Shown piece by piece: positions 1-7,693 of a stretch of DNA of 18,103 bases (the stretch's first letter is position 1; every line of letters starts with the position of its first letter). The notes below the pieces were generated by a model. It saw only the letters and a list, made by a program, of their open reading frames with translations, was not told where the DNA came from and made no database searches. The DNA comes from Bacteroidota bacterium (GTDB lineage Bacteria; Bacteroidota; Bacteroidia; Cytophagales; Cyclobacteriaceae): the NCBI GenBank assembly GCA_023417065.1, contig JAEZGH010000108.1, forward strand, positions 1 to 18,103, read 5' to 3'. The position numbers and the translations under genes are program-made.

Positions 1-1160
1 AGTTCTTCATTGGTTGGAACCACCAGCACCTTGACCCGCGAGTCGTCGGTGTTGATCTCGCGAATGCCTTTGCCGCCTTTTTCGTTCTTCGCTTCGTCGA
101 GATGTATACCCAGGTATTCGAGATTCTGAGTAGCCAGCTTACGGGTGAGGGTATCGTTTTCGCCCACACCTGCAGTGAAGACAATGGCGTCAAGACCACC
201 AAGTACTGCTGAATAGGCGCCTATGTATTTCTTGATCTGATAGGCATACATATCATAGGCAAGTGTCGCGTCCTCGTCGCCTTGCTCGCGTTTCGCGCGG
301 ACGTCGCGCATGTCGCTGTGACCGGTCAGCCCGAGCATCCCGCTCTTCTTGTTGAGGATCGTGTTTACTTCATCGGCCGAAAGGCCAAGGCGGTTGATCA
401 TATGGAAAATAACAGACTGATCAATGTCGCCGGTGCGCGTACCCATGATCAATCCATTCATCGGACCAAGGCCCATACTCGTATCAATACATTCGCCATT
501 GCGCACGGCGCTCATGCTGCAACCATTGCCAAGGTGGATGGTTATAATCTTTGTGTCTTCCTTGTTCAGCCATGCTATCGCCTTTTCAGATACGTATTTG
601 TGACTGGTACCGTGAAAGCCATATACGCGAATCCTGTGTTCTTTGTAGAAATATTTGGGGATGGCGAATCGGTACGCTACCGGTGGCATAGTCTGATGAA
701 AAGCCGTATCAAACACTGCTATTTGCGTTGCCTCTGAAAATATCGTTTCAGCGACTTCAATACCCAGGTAGTTTGGCGGATTGTGAAGCGGCGCGAGGGG
801 ATAGAGGCTCCGGATCTTGTCCTTAACTTCTTTGGTTATGATGCTTGTTTTGGAGAAAGCTTCGCCCCCGTGTACAACGCGATGTCCGACTACGTCAATC
901 TCTTTTGGGTCGCGGATCACGCCAACCCTTGGGTCCGTAAGCAGACGCGACACTTCCTTCAGGCCCGTGCCATGATCGGGAATAGACAAAACCTCTTTAA
1001 TAACTTCTTCGGTGTTATTCCTGAATATCTTGTGTTGAATAGTGGATTCCTCCAGTCCGATTCGGTCAATAAGTCCGGAGCATACAACTTGCGCGTCGGG
1101 CATTCTGATGAGCTGATATTTGATTGAGCTGCTTCCGGAGTTGATTACAAATGCGTTCAT
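1..1160 (-). CDS. ackA: Acetate kinase (C-terminus cut by window edge)
   Basis: Acetate kinase makes ATP and acetate from acetyl phosphate and ADP in the cytosol, and can run in reverse. The minus frame opens with ATG at 1160 and stays open to base 1, giving 386 codons. The start reads MNAFVINSGSSSIKYQLIR, the family's N-terminal phosphate-binding segment. Further motifs seen are GHRVVHGGE, the HLGNGCS segment and GTRTGDID. The frame leaves the window at PTNEEL, a segment that normally lies near the C-terminus, so perhaps 10-20 residues are missing. It starts 19 bases after the pta stop codon, so the two are almost certainly co-transcribed as pta-ackA. Confidence 0.97.
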   Translation of the reverse strand, partial: MNAFVINSGSSSIKYQLIRMPDAQVVCSGLIDRIGLEESTIQHKIFRNNTEEVIKEVLSIPDHGTGLKEVSRLLTDPRVGVIRDPKEIDVVGHRVVHGGEAFSKTSIITKEVKDKIRSLYPLAPLHNPPNYLGIEVAETIFSEATQIAVFDTAFHQTMPPVAYRFAIPKYFYKEHRIRVYGFHGTSHKYVSEKAIAWLNKEDTKIITIHLGNGCSMSAVRNGECIDTSMGLGPMNGLIMGTRTGDIDQSVIFHMINRLGLSADEVNTILNKKSGMLGLTGHSDMRDVRAKREQGDEDATLAYDMYAYQIKKYIGAYSAVLGGLDAIVFTAGVGENDTLTRKLATQNLEYLGIHLDEAKNEKGGKGIREINTDDSRVKVLVVPTNEE

Positions 1161-1179
1161 GGGTACAGAGAATATCGTT

Positions 1180-3267
1180 CTATTGTTGAGCCTGAATAGC
1201 GGTAATGACTACAGTATTGAAAATATCGGCGACGGTACATCCGCGGCTGAGGTCGTTAACGGGTTTGTTGAGTCCTTGCAGCATAGGGCCTATCGCAAGT
1301 GCCCCTGTTTCGCGCTGTACTGCTTTGTACGTGTTGTTTCCTGTGTTCAGGTCGGGGAAGATCAGCACGCTGGCCTGACCTGCCACTTCTGAATTCGGCA
1401 TTTTCTTTTTGCCCACCGATGGATCGACAGCCGCATCGTATTGTATCGGACCTTCAACCTTGAGGTCAGGTCGGCGCTGACGCACCAATTCTGTAGCCTT
1501 GCGTACTTTTTCTACGTCTTCGCCTTCACCTGAGGAGCCCGACGAGTACGAAAGCATGGCGACCTTCGGTTCGATGCCAAACATCTTACTGGTATCGGCG
1601 GATGATATCGCGATTTCAGCAAGCTGTTCAAATGTCGGATTTGGGTTCACCGCGCAGTCGCCAAACACGGATACGCGGTTGGGAAGACACATGAAGAATA
1701 CAGATGATACTGTTGAGAATCCGGGTTTTGTTTTCACAAACTGCAGCGCCGGACGAATCGTGTGTTGCGTTGTATGGGCAGCACCTGAAACCATTCCGTC
1801 GGCGTGACCTTTATAAACCATCATGGTGCCGAAGTAAGATACATCAAGCATCAGATCGTGTGCAGTCTGCAGCGATAGGTTTTTACTCTTGCGTAACTCA
1901 TATAACGTGTTAGCATAGTCTTCAAAGTGTTCGGATGCGGCGGGGGTGACCAGGTTTACCTTTTCGGGATCCAGGTCAATGTTCAATCGCTTGATTGCCG
2001 CAAGGATGCCCTCTTTGTTTCCCAGGATAGTCAGGTCAACCACATCCTGTTTGATCAACTCGGCCGCGGCGAGGAGTATACGGTCGTCGTCGCCCTCGGG
2101 CAGGACGATGTGCTTGCGCTTCTCTTTGGCGCGCTTCACTATCTGATACTGGAACATCCTCGGAGTAATGCTTTGCGTCCGGAAGGTGACAATCTTCTTC
2201 TCAAGCTTCCTGACGTCGACGTATTTGTCGAACGTCGCAATAGCACGCGATATCTTTTCGGGGTTGTCGGAAGAGATTCGCGCCTGCGTGTTGGCAACCC
2301 GCGTGACGGTCTTGAATGTACCGGTGTCCACCTGAATAATCGGTACCACGGTGTCCAGCCCTTCGATCAGGTTCATGATGGTCTTGTCGGGCATGAGCCC
2401 ACCCGTTAGAACAAGTCCTGCTACCTTTTGATAGTTCTTCGACAGATTTGCCTGCAGTGCTGCGAGGATGATGTCACCGCGGTCACCAGGAGTGACGATC
2501 AGTACATTCTTGCTGAACTGTGCCAGGCAGTTGTCGAGTTGCATCGCCCCGACAATGGAGGAATCCACCTGGTTGGAGAGCAGGTGTTCACCAAACAGAA
2601 GACGGCCTCCAACAGATTCATAAATTTCCTTCATGGTCGGACTTCCGAGATCGGTATCGGCAGGGATACACGTCACAATGATGTTTTTGGGGAGCGCCGA
2701 CACGAGTTGCGTCCGTATTTCGTCCATCTTATCGGGTGCAATTTTGTTTGCCACCACGGTAAGTACCTGAACTCCTTCGGTGAGGAAGCTCCGCGATGCG
2801 GAAACGGCGATGTCAATGATTTCCTGAACAGATTTTCCCTGACCATTCAGAATGATGGCTGCAGGAATGCCAAGGTTCTTGGCAATCGTAATATTGTGAT
2901 CGTATTCCACGTTGGTTGTACTGCCCATAAAGTCAGTACCTTCCACCACGACGAAATCGTTTTGTTCCTGAAGGCGTTTGAAGCGGTCGATGATTGTGTC
3001 AATCAGGTGGGCATCATTGCCGGAATTCACGTATTGCAAGGCCTGATTCCGGTCGAAGACGTACATGTCCTGATAAGGTGTTGCCAGGTGGAAATGGGAT
3101 CGTATCAGCTCGAGCCTCCGATCGGTAGTACTTCCCGGCACACTCACTACTGGTTTGAAGTAAGCGATCTTTTCAGTCTTGGAAGCCAGCAAGTTAACGA
3201 GACCCAGGGAAATGATGGATTTCCCTGAAAAAGGTTCTGTCGTGGATAGATATACGGCGTTTGTCAT
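1180..3267 (-). CDS. pta: Phosphate acetyltransferase, long form
   Basis: Interconverts acetyl-CoA and acetyl phosphate and pairs with the adjacent ackA. The protein is 695 residues, the length of the long multidomain form. An N-terminal BioD-like P-loop domain shows TEPFSGKS around residues 10-17. A DRTGG-type domain lies near 220-330 (TPGDRGDII, VLTGG). The catalytic PTA domain covers about 360-690 (IVLPEGDDDRILLAA; NPNPTFEQLAEIAI; SYSSGSSGEGEDVEKVRKA). ATG at 3267 is chosen; a TTG three codons upstream is possible, but MTNAVYLSTTEPFSGKS matches the usual start. The stop is TAG. No Shine-Dalgarno sequence is evident. Two inverted repeats lie just upstream. Confidence 0.96.
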   Translation of the reverse strand: MTNAVYLSTTEPFSGKSIISLGLVNLLASKTEKIAYFKPVVSVPGSTTDRRLELIRSHFHLATPYQDMYVFDRNQALQYVNSGNDAHLIDTIIDRFKRLQEQNDFVVVEGTDFMGSTTNVEYDHNITIAKNLGIPAAIILNGQGKSVQEIIDIAVSASRSFLTEGVQVLTVVANKIAPDKMDEIRTQLVSALPKNIIVTCIPADTDLGSPTMKEIYESVGGRLLFGEHLLSNQVDSSIVGAMQLDNCLAQFSKNVLIVTPGDRGDIILAALQANLSKNYQKVAGLVLTGGLMPDKTIMNLIEGLDTVVPIIQVDTGTFKTVTRVANTQARISSDNPEKISRAIATFDKYVDVRKLEKKIVTFRTQSITPRMFQYQIVKRAKEKRKHIVLPEGDDDRILLAAAELIKQDVVDLTILGNKEGILAAIKRLNIDLDPEKVNLVTPAASEHFEDYANTLYELRKSKNLSLQTAHDLMLDVSYFGTMMVYKGHADGMVSGAAHTTQHTIRPALQFVKTKPGFSTVSSVFFMCLPNRVSVFGDCAVNPNPTFEQLAEIAISSADTSKMFGIEPKVAMLSYSSGSSGEGEDVEKVRKATELVRQRRPDLKVEGPIQYDAAVDPSVGKKKMPNSEVAGQASVLIFPDLNTGNNTYKAVQRETGALAIGPMLQGLNKPVNDLSRGCTVADIFNTVVITAIQAQQ

Positions 3268-3289
3268 AAGATCCAACTAAGTTTCACTT

Positions 3290-3314
3290 GGCAGCCCGCA
3301 ATGTACCGGCTGCC
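3290..3314 (-). promoter_or_regulatory. Hairpin in the pta leader
   Basis: A perfect 7-base inverted repeat, GGCAGCC (3290-3296) and GGCTGCC (3308-3314), with an 11-base loop. It starts 23 bases upstream of the pta ATG, so it would fold in the 5' leader if transcription starts upstream of it. No T-run follows, so it does not look like a terminator. Function is inferred only. Confidence 0.4.
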
Positions 3315-3322
3315 GCTTCTGA

Positions 3323-3338
3323 TTGCCAAATGTGGCAA
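3323..3338. promoter_or_regulatory. TTGCCA-N4-TGGCAA palindrome, possible operator
   Basis: A perfect 6+6 base inverted repeat with a 4-base spacer (TTGCCA AATG TGGCAA) in the divergent region between pta (minus) and the sigma gene (plus), 56 bases from the pta ATG. Its size fits a binding site for a dimeric regulator. The regulator is unknown. Confidence 0.35.
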
Positions 3339-3445
3339 CATCATTTCCTTACAAGTATGATCAAAATCAACTTTCAGATTGACTTTTCCAACGAAAAGCC
3401 GCTTTCCCGGCTGCGTATTGTCATACAAAAAAAACTGTACTTTAA

Positions 3446-3472
3446 TGTCACGTTTTTTCGCGGAAAGATGTC
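3446..3472 (+). promoter_or_regulatory. ECF41-type promoter of the sigma factor gene
   Basis: TGTCACG (3446-3452), 16 bases, then TGTC (3469-3472). It lies 29 bases before the sigma gene's ATG at 3502. The published ECF41 target promoter, as I recall it, is TGTCACA-N16-CGTC; spacing is identical and the boxes nearly so. The same pattern recurs at 4381-4407 ahead of the next gene. This implies that the sigma factor transcribes its own gene. Confidence 0.8.
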
Positions 3473-3501
3473 TGTCGGTTACCACCCGAAAAAATGGAAC
3501 T

Positions 3502-4377
3502 ATGAAAGCCGGAATGAAGCAATATACGATGGACCAGGGCTATGAATACTTTCAGTCGAAGTTATTTCCGTTTGCGTACAATGTAATCGGTGATACTCAG
3601 GAGGCTGAGGACGTTGTGCAGGAGATCCTCAACCATCATTTTCTGGCTCCCAATGAGGAGATCATCGATCCCGAAAGGTATCTCATCCGCTCGGTGATTA
3701 ACCGTTCGATAAATGCAAAGAAAAGGCTGAAGGCCAGGAAAGAAACGTATAACGGGCAGTGGCTTCCGGTGCCCGTAAGAACGGAAGAAAGTTTTACAGC
3801 AGAACTCGACAGAAAGAACATCCTTGATTACTCGTTGCTCGTGTTACTTGAACGGCTGTCTCCAAAGGAAAGAGCGGTCTTCATTCTGAAGGAGTCGTTT
3901 GACTTCTCGCATGTTGAGATTGGCGAGATACTTGACTTCCCCGAAGAAAACTCACGCCAGTTGTATCGCCGGGGAAAGAAAAAGCTCGCAGATGAGCGGC
4001 CGGTGACGCCGAAGCAACCGGATCACACTTCGGTGAAGCATCTGACTGAAGCGATTCTCGCACGCGACCTGGACAGAGTCAAGGAACTGCTCGCTGAAAA
4101 TATCCAGTCGTTCTCAGATGGCGGTCCAAATATGCGCGCGGCGCGAAATGTGATCTCAGGCCGGCACGATGTGGGACGCTTCCTGATGGCACTGTATGAC
4201 AAGTATTTCCTGCCCGGATCCGATGTTGCCTTTGCTACGTTCAATCACAACCCCGGACTTGTGTTTTCGTTCGAGGGCAACGTGTATCGCTGCATTACCT
4301 TTCAAATTAATGAGGGTGGGATCGAAGCGGTGTACATCGTAATAAATCCGGATAAACTTCGTGCTTTTCAGTCGTGA
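3502..4377 (+). CDS. sigJ: ECF41-family RNA polymerase sigma factor (SigJ-like)
   Basis: An extracytoplasmic-function sigma factor fused to a SnoaL-like domain that, in this family, modulates sigma activity without a separate anti-sigma factor. The protein is 291 residues. Region sigma2 spans about 15-80 (AYNVIGDTQEAEDVVQEIL). Sigma4 spans about 105-165 (LERLSPKERAVFILKE, then an HVEIGEILD helix-turn-helix). The SnoaL-like domain covers 175-291. Three ECF41 signatures are visible: WLPVP at 87-91 in the linker (usually WLPEP), DGGPN at 206-210 (usually DGGG) and NPDKL at 282-286. ATG at 3502 is the first after the promoter; ATGs at 3514 and 3529 are alternatives. A longer upstream frame would start before the promoter and is rejected. 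The stop lies 3 bases before the next promoter. Confidence 0.93.
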   Translation: MKAGMKQYTMDQGYEYFQSKLFPFAYNVIGDTQEAEDVVQEILNHHFLAPNEEIIDPERYLIRSVINRSINAKKRLKARKETYNGQWLPVPVRTEESFTAELDRKNILDYSLLVLLERLSPKERAVFILKESFDFSHVEIGEILDFPEENSRQLYRRGKKKLADERPVTPKQPDHTSVKHLTEAILARDLDRVKELLAENIQSFSDGGPNMRAARNVISGRHDVGRFLMALYDKYFLPGSDVAFATFNHNPGLVFSFEGNVYRCITFQINEGGIEAVYIVINPDKLRAFQS

Positions 4378-4380
4378 GGA

Positions 4381-4407
4381 TGTCACGTTTTTTTCCGGTG
4401 GAATGTC
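4381..4407 (+). promoter_or_regulatory. ECF41-type promoter of the AhpD-like gene
   Basis: TGTCACG (4381-4387), 16 bases, then TGTC (4404-4407), starting 3 bases after the sigma gene's stop codon and ending 22 bases before the next ATG. It matches the promoter at 3446-3472 in both boxes, in spacing and in the T-run directly after TGTCACG. The AhpD-like gene is therefore a likely direct target of the sigma factor. Confidence 0.8.
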
Positions 4408-4429
4408 ATAGGAAAAACAAATTCATCCT

Positions 4430-4900
4430 ATGGAAACAATTGAAAGAGCAAGAATCAGTTTTAGTGAAATTCCCGCCGGACTTTATGCGGCAATGCAAAA
4501 CACAGAAAAGTACATTCGCGAATGTGGACTCCCTCATAGCCTTATGGAACTCGTCAAAATCCGCGCTTCACAGACAAACCGATGTGGGTTCTGCCTTGAT
4601 ATGCATCACAAAGATGCGTTGAAAGCCGGAGAGCGGTTCGATAGGTTATATCTGCTTCCCGCCTGGGAAGAAGCTCCGTGTTTTTCGGATGAGGAGAAGG
4701 CGGCACTGCGACTTACGGATGTGCTGACAACGATCTCAACACAGCACGCCCACGACATTGAAGCGGCTTACGACCATGCTGCGGAGTTCTATACGAAGGA
4801 GGAAATTGCAAACCTGGTATTGTTGATTTGCCAGATCAATTCATGGAACCGCATCGCCATAACGTTTGGTACTGTCCCAGGAAGTTACCAGCCGAAATAA
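4430..4900 (+). CDS. AhpD-like / carboxymuconolactone decarboxylase family protein
   Basis: A 156-residue, probably cytosolic protein of the alkylhydroperoxidase AhpD core family. The active-site segment is RCGFCLDMHHKDAL, with Cys52, Cys55 and His59, the CxxC-x3-H arrangement of AhpD-like peroxidases. Glu40 lies upstream in MELVKIRASQ. The family reduces peroxides through the CxxC pair, although many members have no proven substrate. Such a protein next to an ECF41 sigma factor is the classic arrangement: ECF41 neighbours are typically carboxymuconolactone decarboxylases, oxidoreductases or epimerases. The gene has its own ECF41-type promoter and is followed by a terminator-like hairpin. Confidence 0.92.
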   Translation: METIERARISFSEIPAGLYAAMQNTEKYIRECGLPHSLMELVKIRASQTNRCGFCLDMHHKDALKAGERFDRLYLLPAWEEAPCFSDEEKAALRLTDVLTTISTQHAHDIEAAYDHAAEFYTKEEIANLVLLICQINSWNRIAITFGTVPGSYQPK

Positions 4901-4922
4901 TTTGAATTGCTGACTAATCGGA

Positions 4923-4950
4923 AGAAACCGGATCAATGGGTCCGGTTTCT
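4923..4950 (+). terminator. Terminator-like hairpin after the AhpD-like gene
   Basis: Perfect 10-base inverted repeat AGAAACCGGA / TCCGGTTTCT with an 8-base loop, starting 22 bases after the stop codon. The sequence after it (CTTCGATAGG) lacks a long T-run, so termination may be partial. Confidence 0.55.
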
Positions 4951-5257
4951 CTTCGATAGGTGGTCTTTATGATGCCAGGAATGTCGGCTCTAAGTTCCTC
5001 ATTCCCCTGGCTCTGATACACTATTCCACGCTCGCCGCGCATGATCGCCCTCCCTGATGACCTCCTGGTCAGTGTTGCCCTCAGTTTGAAAAACCGGGAT
5101 GTTCAAGTCCTCTGCACTTATAAGCACTTCATTTGCCACGTCTTCCTGCGCCCGGTGGAAATAGGTATCCGATCAAACTTTCAGCTCTGACGAATTCCGC
5201 CGGCTACGGGTGGACATTCCTTGGCAGCGATGGCCTTTTACAGATTTTTGGTGTAAA
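4951..5257. other. Gene-poor gap with possible decayed minus-strand frame
   Basis: No confident gene. On the minus strand one frame runs from an ATG at 5280 to a stop at 4999-5001, broken only by a TGA at 5173-5175. It would encode about 35 and then 57 residues, including a stretch AEDLNIPVFQTEG. I recognise no family in it. It may be a remnant or chance. Confidence 0.3.
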
Positions 5258-5265
5258 TATGTTTG
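5237..5265 (+). promoter_or_regulatory. Possible Bacteroidota promoter of the MDR oxidoreductase
   Basis: TATGTTTG at 5258-5265 matches the -7 consensus TAnnTTTG. A weak TTTA at 5237-5240 lies 17 bases upstream in place of the -33 box. The leader to the ATG at 5375 would be about 105 bases. No ECF41-type site is present here. Confidence 0.35.
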
Positions 5266-5374
5266 AAGCTTTGCCTGCATGATGCGGTGAGGCGTTCGAA
5301 GCTTATAATTGCCCATGTTCTGTAACTAAGTTGGGAGTTACGCGTCTTTGCTGTTTGGTACTCGTTCATAAACT

Positions 5375-6337
5375 ATGAAGGCTATTAAATATACCCGTTA
5401 TGGTAGCCCCGAGGTACTCCAACTCGTGGACAAGCCGACACCTTCACCCGGGAAAGGGGAGGTTCTGGTTCGGGTGAAAGCAGCATCCATCAACTCGTGG
5501 GACTACGACATGATCCGGGGAAAACCCTGGTTCGTGCGTCTGTGGGGTGTTATTAAACCTAAGTTCACGATTCCAGGAGCCGATATTGCCGGTATTGTCG
5601 AAGCCGTGGGCTCCGGTGTGACGAAGTTCAAGCCCGGAGACGAGGTGTTCGGCGACCTCAATGAATGTGGTTGGGGTGGGTTTGCCGAGTACGTTGCGGC
5701 GCGGGAGGACGCCGTCTTTCTTAAACCTCCGCAGCTTTCCTTCGAGGAGGCATCGTCGCTGCCCCAGGCCGGCCTGATGGCCCTTCAAAGTATACGCGAC
5801 AAGGGGGCTGTCCGACATGGACACTCCGTACTCATTAATGGCGCAGGGGGAGGGGTCGGAACATTCGGCATCCAGCTGGCAAAGTTATTCGGCGCCGAAG
5901 TTACCGCGATTGACAAGGGGCCTAAACTTGACGCCCTGAAGAAGCTGGGCGCTGACCATGTGATAGATTATACAAACTACGATTATACAAAAGGCGGCAA
6001 AACGTACGATGTCATCATCGATGTGGTCGCCGACAAATCTTTATCGGACTACAAGCGGGTACTGAATCCCCATGGCCAGTTTATTATGATCGGCGGTATT
6101 CCATCCACCACCGTTATGGCCATCGTGTTTGGACCATGGGCGTCAAGAGGTGGAACGAGAACGGTTGGGATGTTGGCCTATCGTACCAACCGGGGCCTGC
6201 TCGACCTCGCTTCATTGTGCAGCGATGGTACTGTCAATCCTGTAATCGACAGAACGTTCCCGTTGGAGGAAACCCGTGAGGCTATTCGCTACTTCGGCAC
6301 GGCAGCCTTCATTGGCAAGGTTGTTATCACCATGTAG
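5375..6337 (+). CDS. NAD(P)-dependent alcohol dehydrogenase / quinone oxidoreductase-like (MDR superfamily)
   Basis: A 320-residue medium-chain dehydrogenase/reductase, close in appearance to the RTN4IP1-like and quinone-oxidoreductase branch. It is predicted to reduce a quinone or activated carbonyl with NAD(P)H. Visible are the N-terminal GroES-like fold (KAASINSWDYDMIRG at 36-49, PGADIAGIVEAVG, KPGDEVFG at 87-93) and the nucleotide-binding loop GAGGGVGTFGIQ at 156-167. The catalytic-zinc cysteine position near residue 40 is Asn-Ser and no structural zinc cysteines are seen, so it should be a zinc-free member. Oxidoreductases are frequent ECF41 neighbours, but this gene lies beyond a hairpin and has no ECF41-type promoter. 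The stop is TAG. Confidence 0.88.
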   Translation: MKAIKYTRYGSPEVLQLVDKPTPSPGKGEVLVRVKAASINSWDYDMIRGKPWFVRLWGVIKPKFTIPGADIAGIVEAVGSGVTKFKPGDEVFGDLNECGWGGFAEYVAAREDAVFLKPPQLSFEEASSLPQAGLMALQSIRDKGAVRHGHSVLINGAGGGVGTFGIQLAKLFGAEVTAIDKGPKLDALKKLGADHVIDYTNYDYTKGGKTYDVIIDVVADKSLSDYKRVLNPHGQFIMIGGIPSTTVMAIVFGPWASRGGTRTVGMLAYRTNRGLLDLASLCSDGTVNPVIDRTFPLEETREAIRYFGTAAFIGKVVITM

Positions 6338-6344
6338 TGTCCAC

Positions 6345-6374
6345 AAAAAAGGAGGAAGCCTATGACTTCCTCCT
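6345..6374 (-). terminator. Intrinsic terminator for the minus-strand exported-protein gene
   Basis: Inverted repeat AGGAGGAAG / CTTCCTCCT (6350-6358, 6366-6374) with a 7-base loop. On the minus strand it is followed by a run of six T (6345-6350), the rho-independent signature. It lies between two convergent genes; on the plus strand it lacks a T-run and would stop the dehydrogenase transcript less well. Confidence 0.75.
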
Positions 6375-6397
6375 GACAAATCGAAATGCTCAAGTTT

Positions 6398-7693
6398 TTA
6401 TCTGGTCCTTCGAACGTCGTCGGACCTTCCTGATGACCGAGTGGGTTGCTGCTGACGTGTGGGTGCCGGAGAACTCCTGCGTTCCACTGAAGCAGGCTTG
6501 CTAACCTGCTGCCGTGGGGTGGAAGAGCTGCGGCTGACGTTTGACGTCCTCGTGGGCGTAGAACTGCTGTTCATCGTCGATGACTGGCGCTGACGGGTAG
6601 CAGGGCGTTGTGTCTTTGCCGGAGCGTCACTCTGGCTGCGGCTGAAATCAGACGTATTGCGTTGCGCGGGCCTTGGCGTAGTCGTTTCGGTGCGGCGCTG
6701 CGGAGCCTGCTGTCGGGTATTTGTATTCGCAGGAGTGCTCGTCTTTCTTGGTTCGTAAGAGCTCCTGCCTGGCGTCGCACTTCTTTCACGTGACGCCGGG
6801 CGATTCGAGGTTGTCGTTGTCTCGCGCTGATACGTCGATCTGCTGTTTCCATTGTAGTCGCTGCGTGTTCTGCCGTTGGTGCGACCAGAAGAATTGCCCT
6901 GATCGGTATACCGTGTCCTGTCGGTCCGGGTTCGTCCATTGCGCGAGTCAGCATAGCTGTCGCGATAGTGTTTAATCTGGTGATTATGCCTGTTATGAAC
7001 AATCACAGAGGTGGTCCGGTAAGGCGCATAGATCGTATGAGCATGCACAACCCGCCGCGAATGAGCCACTACGTAGTGACGGTGATAAGGGCGCCATACC
7101 GAGTAATAATGAACGTAAGTTACCGGTCTCCAGGTGTGCCACCATACGGGGCGTGCGCGCCAGCTCCATGGCGACACCCACACGACATAACGGGGACCAT
7201 ACACGTACTGGACGGTCGGCCAAGCCCATACGTTCACAACTGTTGAAGACGATCGCGTACCCGCATAGGTACGGACTTCCTCAGTAGGTTCGATGATGGT
7301 TGTAACGCCGTAAATATCTTCGTCGCCCACAATCTGAAGTACTGCCTTCCCATTCGCAAGTTTCTCGAGTTCAATGACTGCAACATCCTGGCTTTCGTAT
7401 TCCGATACCACGGCCTGCAAAATGAAAAGGTGGACATTCCCTTCCTGGCGGTCGAGCACACGGATATAGTCCACGTAGCCGTCGCCGTTCAGGTCGAGGT
7501 TGTTTACTTTTGCATCCGGCGAGTTGAGCATTTTCTCAAACTCCTCGGGCGAAGACGATTTCTTGAATAGTTCAAGAGCGCCTTCCAGGCTGAAATGATC
7601 ACCGGGAACTTCAGCATTCTCCCCCTGAGCGAACGCTGGTATCCATCCTGCAAGGAGGAGAACCAGCACCGAAAACCTTGTAATTGCTTTCAT
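6398..7693 (-). CDS. Exported aromatic- and Ser/Thr/Arg-rich protein of unknown function
   Basis: A 431-residue protein of a type common in Bacteroidota; no function is known to me. A signal peptide is clear (MKAITRFSVLVLLLAGW, likely cut after AFA near residue 22). Residues 30-140 look folded and contain DLNGDGYVDY at 67-76, a DxNxDGxxD loop like those of EF-hand and dockerin calcium sites. Residues 155-225 are rich in Trp, Tyr and His (WVSPWSWRARPVWWHTW). Residues 240-431 are low-complexity, full of Ser, Thr, Arg, Pro and Gln, strongly basic and probably disordered. The protein is likely periplasmic or surface-exposed, perhaps binding polyanions, but that is inference. It appears to be transcribed alone and ends at a good terminator. 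Confidence 0.8.
   Translation of the reverse strand: MKAITRFSVLVLLLAGWIPAFAQGENAEVPGDHFSLEGALELFKKSSSPEEFEKMLNSPDAKVNNLDLNGDGYVDYIRVLDRQEGNVHLFILQAVVSEYESQDVAVIELEKLANGKAVLQIVGDEDIYGVTTIIEPTEEVRTYAGTRSSSTVVNVWAWPTVQYVYGPRYVVWVSPWSWRARPVWWHTWRPVTYVHYYSVWRPYHRHYVVAHSRRVVHAHTIYAPYRTTSVIVHNRHNHQIKHYRDSYADSRNGRTRTDRTRYTDQGNSSGRTNGRTRSDYNGNSRSTYQRETTTTSNRPASRERSATPGRSSYEPRKTSTPANTNTRQQAPQRRTETTTPRPAQRNTSDFSRSQSDAPAKTQRPATRQRQSSTMNSSSTPTRTSNVSRSSSTPRQQVSKPASVERRSSPAPTRQQQPTRSSGRSDDVRRTR

Noticed and set aside
2428..3228. 266-codon open frame on the plus strand
   Set aside because: It lies wholly antisense to pta, which has clear family motifs; the translated text shows no recognisable domain.
3379..3501. 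Longer N-terminus for the sigma factor
   Set aside because: It would start upstream of the ECF41 promoter, and the added 41 residues do not resemble the family.
6571..7246. Several open frames over the exported-protein gene on both strands
   Set aside because: They result from the biased Arg/Ser/Thr composition of the real gene; none has recognisable domain text.
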